Source: Planctomycetota bacterium (GTDB taxonomy: Bacteria > Planctomycetota > Planctomycetia > Pirellulales > Thermoguttaceae). From it: a DNA stretch of 33,994 nucleotides. How positions within the stretch are numbered: position 1 is the stretch's first letter; every line of letters begins with the position of its first letter. The notes beneath the pieces are model-generated. The model did no database searches. It was not told the origin of the DNA and saw only the letters and a program-made list of their open reading frames with translations. The translations under genes were made by a program, and so were the position numbers. Of the stretch, positions 1-6,785 are shown piece by piece. The stretch lies in contig JAKPGL010000024.1 in NCBI GenBank assembly GCA_029550925.1, positions 1-33,994 on the forward strand, in the 5' to 3' direction.

Positions 1-62
1 GCCTTTCCTACTCACTTCCTCCAGCGGGGAGAACAGGTCGAATCTTTTGAGGTTTCGTTTTG

Positions 63-1340
63 TTAGAACTTCTTAATCCCCCGCTCAGCCAGGCGCCAAA
101 AGGCCGTTGAGGCCATCAACAACACATACGGCTGCACCGGACAGGAATATCGAAATTCGGACACCAGCAGCGTATGCACCAACGCCAACACAACCAAAAT
201 GGCCAAGGCCCGATGCAGAAGGAACCTCAGCCGACCGTCAGCCAGCAGGTAGCCCAGGATGGCCAGTAGATAGAGGGCAACGCCCAGAAGCAGCCCTTTC
301 CACGTCGGCAGCCAGCCTCGCGGCGGATACTGAAAAAAGAACATGAAAAACCGCTTCGGCAGACAAAGGAGCACCTGGCCAGGCGATTGCCGAAGGTTCT
401 GCCAGGCCATTTCCGAAAACATGCGGTTCCGCTCTTCCAGCGGCAATTCCCAGAAACCCTGGCCGGCAGGAGGAAACCGAGTCGGATCATGAAGGGGATC
501 ACATTGCCAGTTAGCCTCCTGGTACCAGGTAGCTAAAAAGAAGTTTTCCATACCGGCGTCGGCCGTCAGGATTGCCCGGCCCACCGAGAGCCAATTCCGT
601 ACTACCCAAGGGACTTCCAAAAGGGCAAATCCTACGAAGATCAAGGCCGCTCCGCCCCAGGCCCGTCCGGTGCGCCATCCTTGCCGACACAGCGTGTCTA
701 AAACCGGAATTGGTGCAAGCACATACACTTCCGGTCGGCACAAAGCGCCCACAGCCAATAAAAGTCCGGTTAATAAATGGTTCCACCAAGTGGGCCGACG
801 TACCATCTCCAGCCAGGCCCACAAAATCAGTGCTAGTAGCAGCGTAAAGAGCGGTTCGGTAAAGATATGGCAGAACCAGGGCCAGGCTGGCCAAAAGAAC
901 ATCACCCCCACCATGCTCAAAACCACCACCCGCAGCCGGGCGCCATACCGATAGGCCAATAGCCCAATCAACCCATTAGCCAGGGCGTAAAAAACACACT
1001 GGGCCGTTTGTACCACTTCCAGTCGGGGACCAAAAACCAAGGCCAACCCCGCACACACCAGCGGATAGGTGGGGCCACGGAAGGCCGTTGGCCGCCCCTG
1101 ATCGTCAACCAACCCCCGCCCTTCGGCAATCCGGAATCCATACCGGGCATAGCCGTCCGCATCAATGATTCCTGTTTTTTGCCGTTCCCGCCACGCCGCC
1201 CCCAACGCCACAACCAACGTGGCCGCCGTCAACAGCCCAATCGCCAGCGCAGCACGCAACCGGATCGGCTGAATGGCCAAGGAAGAAGAAATGGTTTCAT
1301 TCCGCTCGGACTGCTGGTTCATCGCCTTCTGATCGCCCAT
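63..1340 (-). CDS. GT-C type membrane glycosyltransferase (ArnT/GT39-like)
   Basis: Polytopic inner-membrane protein of about 425 residues that probably transfers a sugar from a polyprenyl-phosphate donor. After a short cytoplasmic tail and a first membrane helix comes a loop with DADGYARYGFRIAEG and FRGPTYPL, matching the acidic catalytic loop and the R-x-P-x-Y-P-L pattern of GT-C enzymes. The later segment FTEPLFTLLL is also typical of the family, and about eight to ten hydrophobic helices follow. The reading frame extends upstream to a GTG at 1379, but that codon overlaps a promoter-like TATACT and has no ribosome site. The ATG at 1340, preceded by a GGGG run, is preferred; an ATG at 1322 is also possible. 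It lies 87 bases downstream of the UPF0261 gene on the same strand. Acceptor and sugar cannot be told from sequence. Confidence 0.75.
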   Translation of the reverse strand: MGDQKAMNQQSERNETISSSLAIQPIRLRAALAIGLLTAATLVVALGAAWRERQKTGIIDADGYARYGFRIAEGRGLVDDQGRPTAFRGPTYPLVCAGLALVFGPRLEVVQTAQCVFYALANGLIGLLAYRYGARLRVVVLSMVGVMFFWPAWPWFCHIFTEPLFTLLLALILWAWLEMVRRPTWWNHLLTGLLLAVGALCRPEVYVLAPIPVLDTLCRQGWRTGRAWGGAALIFVGFALLEVPWVVRNWLSVGRAILTADAGMENFFLATWYQEANWQCDPLHDPTRFPPAGQGFWELPLEERNRMFSEMAWQNLRQSPGQVLLCLPKRFFMFFFQYPPRGWLPTWKGLLLGVALYLLAILGYLLADGRLRFLLHRALAILVVLALVHTLLVSEFRYSCPVQPYVLLMASTAFWRLAERGIKKF

Positions 1341-1363
1341 TGAAAACCCCAGAACATACCGCC

Positions 1364-1397
1364 CCTGCAAGTATAGCACGTTTCGAACCAGGAACGT
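1364..1397 (-). promoter_or_regulatory. Candidate promoter for the glycosyltransferase gene
   Basis: On the minus strand, TGCTATACT (extended -10 form, TGn-TATACT) lies about 25-30 bases upstream of the ATG at 1340. A CTGACG resembling a -35 box sits about 19 bases further upstream, slightly longer than the ideal spacing. This would start transcription inside the apparent GTG-initiated extension and supports the shorter protein start. It is a pattern match only; planctomycete promoters are poorly defined. Confidence 0.35.
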
Positions 1398-1427
1398 CAG
1401 GCGGGGCCTAATCGCTGGGCCGCTTCC

Positions 1428-2657
1428 TTACGGGCGCGGCTCAGTAGGCTGGACTTGCTGTATCAACCCAAGCAGGGTTTCGGCGCACGTGCGGGCAAAC
1501 TCGGGGTCATTGATGTTGGCGTCCATTTCTTGCAAGGAAATGTCGGGCCGAAGGTTCTGACGCAGGGCGTCGGCAAAGGCTTGATCCGCTTCGGGCTGCC
1601 AGAATGGGCCGCCGGGAGCGTCGATCATGCTGAAACCCCGTTTGGGGACAAACACGGCAACCGGCCCCCGGCTTTGATTGAGCTTTTGGGCGAATATGTG
1701 GCCCAGTTGGCGGTTTTCTTCCGGCGTGGTTCGCATGAGGGTGATATTCGGATTATGGCGGTAAAACAGTCGGCCCTGGAATTTTTCGGGGATGGTTTCC
1801 GGCGCCCAGAAATTGACCATATCGAGGCAACCGGGGACAATCACGGCAGGCACTCCACAGCGGGCAGCCGCTTCCAGTCGTTCTGGGCCGGCCCGCAGTA
1901 CGCCGCCGACCAGTTCGTCGGCCCATTCGGTGGTCGTGATGTCCAGCACGCCGCGGATTCGGCCGGAGGCAATCAAATGTTCCATTGTCCGGCCGCCTAC
2001 GCCCGTGGCATGGAAAACCAGCACCTCATACCCGGCCTGTTCCAAAATGGCCTTTGCCGTCTCAATGCAAGGAGTGGTATTGCCGAACATGGAGGCGACC
2101 ACAAGCGGTCGGTCTTCGCCCGGCGGAACTTCTGTTTCGACCATGCCGCACACCGCGCCGGCGGCCCGGCTGAAGACCTCCCGGCTAATCGAGTTGATCC
2201 CGGCCACATCGACCACCGCTGGGATCATCACAATATCTACGCCGCCCACATAGCCGGAAACATCGGTCCCGGCCACCGTGGAGACCATGACTTTTGGCGC
2301 CCCCAGGGGCAAGCTGCGCATGGCGGCGCAGGCGACCGAGGTACTGCCGCCGCCGCCCAGGGCCAGGATGCCCTGGAATCGGCCTTCCTGATAGAGCCGG
2401 GGTATCAGCACGGCGGCGCCGCGGGCCATGGCGGCCATTGCTTCGCCGCGGTCTTGCCCGGCCGCCAGCTCCTGGAGGTTTACACCGGCGGCATCGGCCA
2501 ATTGATCTCTAGTGATATCCGGTTCAAGCCGGGGCGGCCCCAAGACGCCAAAATCAATCACCAACGTGCGATGCCCCCGGGACTCGATACATTGTTTCAC
2601 AAAGGCATACTCTGCCCCTTTGGTATCCATCGCCCCCAACAGCGCAATGGTGGTCAT
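1428..2657 (-). CDS. UPF0261 / Tm-1-like ATP-binding domain protein
   Basis: A full-length member (409 residues) of the Tm-1-like/UPF0261 family. The N-terminus MTTIALLGAMDTKGAEYAFV, the glycine loop LALGGGGSTSVACAAMRSLPLGAPKVMVST (about residues 100-130) and the V-A-G-T-D-V-S-G-Y-V-G-G-V-D stretch are hallmarks. A second half follows with FGNTTPCIETAKAILEQAG and FHATGVGGRTMEHL. The plant relative Tm-1 binds a viral replication protein and ATP; bacterial members are cytoplasmic and their reaction is not established. The ATG at 2657 has a clear GGAGG ribosome site (AATAGGAGGCGCTCGCT before ATG). The gene stands alone between a glycosyltransferase gene and a repeat-rich spacer, so context gives no pathway. 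Confidence 0.9.
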   Translation of the reverse strand: MTTIALLGAMDTKGAEYAFVKQCIESRGHRTLVIDFGVLGPPRLEPDITRDQLADAAGVNLQELAAGQDRGEAMAAMARGAAVLIPRLYQEGRFQGILALGGGGSTSVACAAMRSLPLGAPKVMVSTVAGTDVSGYVGGVDIVMIPAVVDVAGINSISREVFSRAAGAVCGMVETEVPPGEDRPLVVASMFGNTTPCIETAKAILEQAGYEVLVFHATGVGGRTMEHLIASGRIRGVLDITTTEWADELVGGVLRAGPERLEAAARCGVPAVIVPGCLDMVNFWAPETIPEKFQGRLFYRHNPNITLMRTTPEENRQLGHIFAQKLNQSRGPVAVFVPKRGFSMIDAPGGPFWQPEADQAFADALRQNLRPDISLQEMDANINDPEFARTCAETLLGLIQQVQPTEPRP

Positions 2658-2894
2658 AGCGAGCGCCTCCTATTTCGTGGAACCGATCCGCTTCCTCGTG
2701 CCGCTTGACTTGGAAAACCTGGTTGGATGAGTTTCTGTGGGCGTACCATTTCATCCGAATGGAGATATCGTTCTTGTCATCCCCGCGAAATGGAGACTCA
2801 AAAAATCGGTAACATTTTAGCCGAATGCAGAAGAAGCTGATTTTAGGGCAAAATTTGCCCAGGATTGCCACTGCCGCTCTAGCGGCATTTCACC

Positions 2895-3010
2895 GTTGTC
2901 ATTCCCGCGAAAGCTCTCAATCCTGGGTCCTGTGAGGCGGCTATGTGGTTATTCCTCCCACGTAGCGGCTGCAAGAAGCCTAGATTGGGCGATTGCACGG
3001 GAATGACAAC
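2895..3010. repeat. 116-bp inverted-repeat element (GTTGTCATTCCCG ends)
   Basis: Bounded by GTTGTCATTCCCG (2895-2907) and its exact reverse complement CGGGAATGACAAC (2998-3010). The interior can fold further, with CTATGTGG facing CCACGTAG around 2941-2965. The ends resemble the GTCATTCCCGCGAAAG-type small repeats found scattered in many bacterial genomes. There is no room for a coding gene. Its right end abuts and shares a base with the MITE-like element that starts at 3010. Confidence 0.55.
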
Positions 3011-3133
3011 TGGAGTTTTGCAAAATGGGCTTGTTCAGGTGTTTGTACACTGTACGTCCCCAAAAAATCCCGAGATTTTTGAAGGTCGGTAGTGTACAAG
3101 ATCGGGGGAAATCTCAAATTTGCAAAACTCCAG
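3010..3133 (+). mobile_element. MITE-like element, copy A
   Basis: A 124-bp element with perfect 15-bp terminal inverted repeats, CTGGAGTTTTGCAAA and TTTGCAAAACTCCAG. Just inside is a second inverted pair, TTGTACACT and AGTGTACAA. It is flanked by TGACAA on the left (3004-3009) and CGACAA on the right (3134-3139), a 6-bp target duplication with one change. A second copy in opposite orientation lies at 19421-19545. The first 41 bases of the two copies differ at one position and the last 50 at two; the middle is more diverged. It is too small to code for a transposase, so it would need one supplied in trans. Confidence 0.8.
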
Positions 3134-3231
3134 CGACAAGGTATTGCATTCGGTTAAAATGTTACACAAAAACCACCTTTCTATGAAGAAATAGGAGGCT
3201 GCTTTGTTTGGCGGAATGAGGTTCCATTTTG

Positions 3232-4008
3232 TCAGAGTCTCTCCCTAGTTACCGGAAAGGTATAGACCAGGGATAATTCTTCGCGCGGCCCTCTGGTTTC
3301 GGCGCGTTTCGGTTGGGGGCTACTACGAGATTTCCTCTGTCCGAGCAACCGCCGAAACCATTCTACCCATGTTCCTTTTGTTTTTTGCGTCGGGGCAAAT
3401 TGACACCGTTCTGGAAGCATCTGGGCCAGACGTGCAAACCGCTCCCAAAAGAACTGCTCCACAGGGGCTTTTTTGGCAAGTCCGTAGAGAGTATGCGGCT
3501 GACAAGGCGATCCACGCCAGGCAATGAGCGAAGCCGGAAAGAAGGCCAGCAGTCGGGCCAAGCCTGTGGGCGTCCATCGCCATAACGAGTGCTCCTCTGC
3601 CGGGGTCTCCTGAGACCGAACACAGACGGAATCGTCGGCTTCACCAGGCGTCTTCTCCCCATGGGCTGATCTGCCCACCACCACCAGCAGGCCGCCCGGC
3701 GCGAGAATACGTTCTATTTCCTGCATCGTTTGGACCGGATCGGCCAGATGCTCCAGCACTTGCAGACACAAGACCGTTCGGGCCGTCGCCTCGGCAAACG
3801 GCAATCTTGACAGGTCGGCCCACCGATCCACCTCGAAACCGCCCCAACCGCCCCCTTCCAGCAGACTCACCGACTTGGCCTCTGCTTGGGCGTTTCTGGA
3901 CGGACCGACCGCCACCGCCTCGAAGCTGAATTCATAGATCGGCTTTTGCAGGTCCAACACCTCGGCCACGGTTTGAAGAAATATTTCGATATCTCGATAG
4001 GCGTCCAT
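3232..4008 (-). CDS. SAM-dependent methyltransferase-like protein (class I fold)
   Basis: About 258 residues with the second half of a Methyltransf_11 domain. WADLSRLPFAEATARTVLCLQVLEHLADPVQTMQEIERILAPGGLLVVVGRS (about residues 60-115) shows the D-x-x-x-L-P-F, V-L-E-H-x-x-D-P and L-x-P-G-G elements. The usual glycine-rich SAM motif I is not obvious; the equivalent region reads FEAVAVGPSRNAQAEAKSVSLLEGG. SAM binding is therefore not assured, and the protein may be degenerate or divergent. The frame runs up to 4164 and into the upstream gene, but ATG 4008 (MDAYRDIEI) with GAGGGAAA upstream is the sensible start. It lies 40 bases after the larger glycosyltransferase and is probably cotranscribed with it. 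Its C-terminus is basic and low in complexity. Confidence 0.65.
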   Translation of the reverse strand: MDAYRDIEIFLQTVAEVLDLQKPIYEFSFEAVAVGPSRNAQAEAKSVSLLEGGGWGGFEVDRWADLSRLPFAEATARTVLCLQVLEHLADPVQTMQEIERILAPGGLLVVVGRSAHGEKTPGEADDSVCVRSQETPAEEHSLWRWTPTGLARLLAFFPASLIAWRGSPCQPHTLYGLAKKAPVEQFFWERFARLAQMLPERCQFAPTQKTKGTWVEWFRRLLGQRKSRSSPQPKRAETRGPREELSLVYTFPVTRERL

Positions 4009-4009
4009 A

Positions 4010-4045
4010 TTTCCCTCACTTCGACAATTTCCCTCACTTCGACAA
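4010..4045. repeat. 18-bp tandem duplication over the methyltransferase ribosome site
   Basis: The 18-mer TTTCCCTCACTTCGACAA occurs twice head to tail (4010-4027 and 4028-4045). On the minus strand each copy carries GAGGGAAA, so the Shine-Dalgarno-like sequence of the methyltransferase gene is duplicated directly upstream of its ATG. It sits in the short gap after the preceding gene's stop at 4049. Confidence 0.85.
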
Positions 4046-4048
4046 AAG

Positions 4049-5965
4049 CTATCCTCCGGGACGGACGACGTAACGGGTTGGTTGGCAGCCTGAACTATGG
4101 GATTGGCCGCCGCTGTCGGTCGGCTCGGCCCGGAGAGCAAGTCGCCTCGAAAATCCCGCCCCATCCCAACGATACAGTTCCACCCTGGCTATTCCCAAAG
4201 CGTTCTCCTGTTGGGAAGGAAAAACTCCTATACACTCTCCGGCAGCCTCTAAGAGGAACCGGATCGTTTTGGCCCGAGCACTTTCCGAGGCCAGTTCCTC
4301 GGATTCGACGACAACATATCCAAGCCGAGGATCGGCTAATACCCCCGCCGATTCCCCATAAAGATAAGTGGTTCGGCCGGAATAGAGGCCCGTCCACCCT
4401 CGGGTATCGACCACGATGGCCTGGGGGTCGGCGTGAAGAGCCAGGTACTCCCCGGCCAACCGATGCCCTAACCGACTCCCGTGTACCCCACCGATTTGGG
4501 TCAGCAGGGAGGCCAACACGGCCGCTCCCAACGGCGTCAAACGCCATCGGCGACCCCTCGGTCCGTTCCCAGCCCCGGTCCTTTCCCCCAATTCAGAGCT
4601 TAGGTTTTCGCCTTTCGGGGCATCCCGGTGCGCAGGATCGGAAGACGACTGTCGCACGAATCGGGAGGATAACCGCCGGGGCGAAAATCGTTTGGCTAGC
4701 CAGCGGCCTACCCGATCCGCCCCGGCCCCGGCTGCTCCGATTCCGCAGACCACCACCAGCACCAGATGCCGGGCTTCCAGATACCCGACCCAAGCCCCGT
4801 ATATGGCAGCCCCTACGAAAACAACGGCTGCGGTAAGCCCTAGAAAAATGGTTTCTGGCGGTATGGGCCGGGGGCGTCGTTGCGGATTTCTCCAGGCATT
4901 CCATAGGCCCACCAAGGCCAGCCCTCCCACCCAATAGCCCCAGACATCGGCCATTTTATGGACACTCCGAAAGCACATACTCCCCCAACCTCGGCGGCGG
5001 ATGCTGACCGTAGGTTCCTTGGCGGCGAAAGACGGCGGCGCTCCATCGGGCAACCGCCAACCGAGCGAATCTTCTGTTTTCGGCGACCGGCCCGTGGGTT
5101 TTGCGGAGGGCAGAGGGGGATTTGGGGAATCGGCCAAGTTCTGTTCCGGAGAGGGCGGCGGCAACGCCAACTTTTTCAAAGGCCCTCCTCCGCCCGCCCC
5201 CGACCAGAGGGACGCCATTTCTCCCAAACCGGCGATTCGAGTCGCCTTCGCATAAATTCCTAGGACGCCTCCGAATCCGATGAGAAACAGGCCGATAGAT
5301 AAAAGAACTTCTCGAAACCGCACAGGCGGTTTCTGTTGGAAAAGAACCACCGTCCAGGTTCCGATCCAAGCCACTGCCGCCGCCAGCACCTCTGCACGAA
5401 CCAAACTCGCCAGCCCCGCCAGAACCCCGCCGGCGGCAACCCATCCAAGGGCCGAGCGAGTTCCCAATCGGTTCATTGCTTCGACCAAAACCAGCATTAC
5501 CCCGGCGGCCAGGGCCAAATGGAGCGAGTCGCTCAATCCATCCACTCCCAACCGGGCAACTTCCGGGAGAGTGCAAAACAATAATGCTGCGCAAATACCA
5601 GGCCATTTCCCCCACCGTCGGCTGGCCAATCGAGCCGTCAGAACAAAGGCGGCCAGCAGGGGCAAACAAGCCGCCAGTTGTACGCTCACCGCCCATGCCC
5701 AAGCCGCTTGCCCACATACCAAAACCACTCCCCTATGGAGCGCCCAAAGCCAAAGGATCCATAGGGGGGCTTCGGGGTGTTGGCCGATCGCCTCGGCCAA
5801 GCCCACCCGGTCGATCACGGCGGCCGATCGGACAAAGCGGACCGCATCCAGGCTGGGTACCGGCGATCGCCAAAGCAGCCATACTTGCAGCCCCACGGCC
5901 AGGCAGCCTACAGCGACGATCCATCCGATTTCTCGGCACCCCCTGCCGGAGAAAGTTTGCCGCAT
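4049..5965 (-). CDS. Large GT-C type membrane glycosyltransferase-like protein
   Basis: A 638-residue polytopic membrane protein. The first periplasmic loop, SLDAVRFVRSAAVIDRVGLAEAIGQHPEAPLW, has the acidic residue and the H-P-x-x-P-L pattern of GT39/PMT-like enzymes. About eight helices follow, including GVDGLSDSLHLALAAGVMLVLVEA. Two proline/serine-rich hydrophilic inserts interrupt the membrane part: about residues 255-330 (near 4975-5200) and about 425-470. They are compositionally unlike the rest and probably face the periplasm or cytoplasm as linkers. The C-terminal 150 residues are soluble, with VVDTRGWTGLYSGRTTYLYGESAG. The ATG at 5965 is preceded by AAGGGG. The methyltransferase-like gene follows on the same strand, so the pair may build and modify a surface glycan. 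Substrate unknown. Confidence 0.7.
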   Translation of the reverse strand: MRQTFSGRGCREIGWIVAVGCLAVGLQVWLLWRSPVPSLDAVRFVRSAAVIDRVGLAEAIGQHPEAPLWILWLWALHRGVVLVCGQAAWAWAVSVQLAACLPLLAAFVLTARLASRRWGKWPGICAALLFCTLPEVARLGVDGLSDSLHLALAAGVMLVLVEAMNRLGTRSALGWVAAGGVLAGLASLVRAEVLAAAVAWIGTWTVVLFQQKPPVRFREVLLSIGLFLIGFGGVLGIYAKATRIAGLGEMASLWSGAGGGGPLKKLALPPPSPEQNLADSPNPPLPSAKPTGRSPKTEDSLGWRLPDGAPPSFAAKEPTVSIRRRGWGSMCFRSVHKMADVWGYWVGGLALVGLWNAWRNPQRRPRPIPPETIFLGLTAAVVFVGAAIYGAWVGYLEARHLVLVVVCGIGAAGAGADRVGRWLAKRFSPRRLSSRFVRQSSSDPAHRDAPKGENLSSELGERTGAGNGPRGRRWRLTPLGAAVLASLLTQIGGVHGSRLGHRLAGEYLALHADPQAIVVDTRGWTGLYSGRTTYLYGESAGVLADPRLGYVVVESEELASESARAKTIRFLLEAAGECIGVFPSQQENALGIARVELYRWDGAGFSRRLALRAEPTDSGGQSHSSGCQPTRYVVRPGG

Positions 5966-6785
5966 GTTCCGGCCCCTTGTTGGGCCTACGTGGTTGAGAT
6001 GGACTTACTTTCGGGAAATTTCCCGAATCAGGCCGAAGCGTACCCTGCCAGTCCCTGAACGGTCAATGGCAAAGCGGTTGGTCCTGGTGTGTTTCCCACA
6101 GGGAGGTTTTTCCAGCAGAGAAGGCAAGCTAAGGTGTCGAGGGGGACTTCCGACGAGAAAGGCTCCTTCGGTTAGTCAAAATAGGTCGTATAGGGAAAAT
6201 GCATCGATTAAACAAAATTCATTTGAGAACATACAGCAAATAGGATGTTTAGAAAAAATAGAAGTTCTGGGACAGATTTCCCGCTTAGTTTTGGAAAATA
6301 AGTCCAATTCCATCATCCAGATAAAAATTGCCGACAAGTCAAAAGAAACCCCATGTTTTCAAGACGCCTCCGTAGGGAACCGCAGTAGGTAACCACCACG
6401 GAAGGGAACACCGTCTGGCTGACGGGAATCCAGCCGGTGTAACAGACTAGGTTACCAACCAGCCGCGGCGTCGGAGGCAATATACCTCTACGAAAAGAGG
6501 GTAGGCTGTGAGTATTTCCGAAAAACCGAGACGGCCCCCGACTTGCCGCAGTTTTGGCGGAATTGCCATTCCCTGGTCAGGGGTCTTCGGATATGATCCT
6601 TGCGGTGTTGTTTAGCCGTGCCGATTGATCCGTCTGTACTGTTTCGAGGTAGCGGCCAACGAGACGATCGACGCCGACTGTTGCTGTGCGAACCGACGGC
6701 GTCCGGAGAGACTACTTCTGCGCGCAAACGCCCCCGACGAAACCGCCATCGCTCCCTTTCGCTCCATTATGGGGACGGCAGCTTT
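5966..6785. other. 820-bp gene-free region between divergent genes
   Basis: This stretch separates a leftward glycosyltransferase gene from a rightward membrane-protein gene. 6150-6360 is A/T-rich, unlike the surrounding coding DNA, and would suit divergent promoters. 6363-6500 has nested complementary segments and is listed separately. Open frames crossing here (for example a rightward extension beginning near 6600) lack ribosome sites, and their protein composition is arginine-rich as expected from antisense or noncoding frames. Confidence 0.5.
6363..6500 (+). ncRNA. Candidate structured RNA (unassigned)
   Basis: Three nested pairings are visible. GCCTCCG (6366-6372) pairs with CGGAGGC (6472-6478). 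GGTAACC (6388-6394) pairs with GGTTACC (6450-6456). ACACC (6408-6412) pairs with GGTGT (6436-6440), continuing into GGCTG (6417-6421) with CAGCC (6431-6435) around a loop ACGGGAATC. A separate hairpin CCTCT/AGAGG follows at about 6485-6499. Purine-rich internal loops (GGGAAC, GAAGGGAAC) recall riboswitches, but no known consensus fits. Strand is assigned by co-orientation with the downstream gene at 6786, for which it could be a leader. Confidence 0.35.

Larger units (their letters stand above)
2809..3165. repeat. Outer 21-bp inverted repeat pair enclosing the cluster
   Basis: The arm at 2809-2829 begins GTAACATTTTAG and ends CGAATGCA. The arm at 3145-3165 is its reverse complement with one mismatch (TGCATTCGG...AAAATGTTAC). 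The 357 bases between the outer ends contain the two smaller inverted-repeat elements. The simplest reading is an older small element into which others inserted, but no flanking target duplication is seen for this outer pair. Confidence 0.6.
2658..3231. repeat. Gene-free spacer packed with nested inverted repeats
   Basis: No credible gene lies in these 574 bases. The spacer holds three inverted-repeat structures, listed separately: an outer 21-bp pair at 2809-2829 and 3145-3165, a 13-bp pair bounding 2895-3010, and a MITE-like element at 3010-3133. Between the outer left arm and the second structure are small palindromes: GGGCAAA/TTTGCCC near 2847-2861 and GCCGCT/AGCGGC near 2874-2887. A partial TTGTCATCCCCGCGAAA motif at 2774-2790 resembles the left end of the 2895 element. 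This looks like a landing site for small non-autonomous elements. Confidence 0.7.

Noticed and set aside
1-62. Left edge sequence
   Set aside because: Sixty bases beyond the glycosyltransferase stop show no gene, terminator or repeat that can be supported.
1455-2708. 417-residue open frame on the plus strand
   Set aside because: It is fully antisense to the UPF0261 gene, whose family motifs and ribosome site are clear. The plus-strand translation is rich in Gly, His and Arg with no recognisable domain.
3186-3204. GAAATAGGAGGC matching the reverse complement of the UPF0261 ribosome-site region (near 2668-2679)
   Set aside because: A 12-base match could mark a duplicated or inverted segment, but no longer similarity extends from it and no start codon follows, so it is not listed.
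5280-6392. 370-residue open frame on the plus strand crossing into the spacer
   Set aside because: It is antisense to the large glycosyltransferase. The tail beyond 6060 has no ribosome site and no protein-like pattern.
6363-6460. Possible cyclic-di-GMP-I riboswitch (GACGC...CCTCCG...TAGGTA)
   Set aside because: The GCAAA segment and the close GGTAGC/GTTACC hairpin of that class are missing; the GGTAACC/GGTTACC arms are 55 bases apart.
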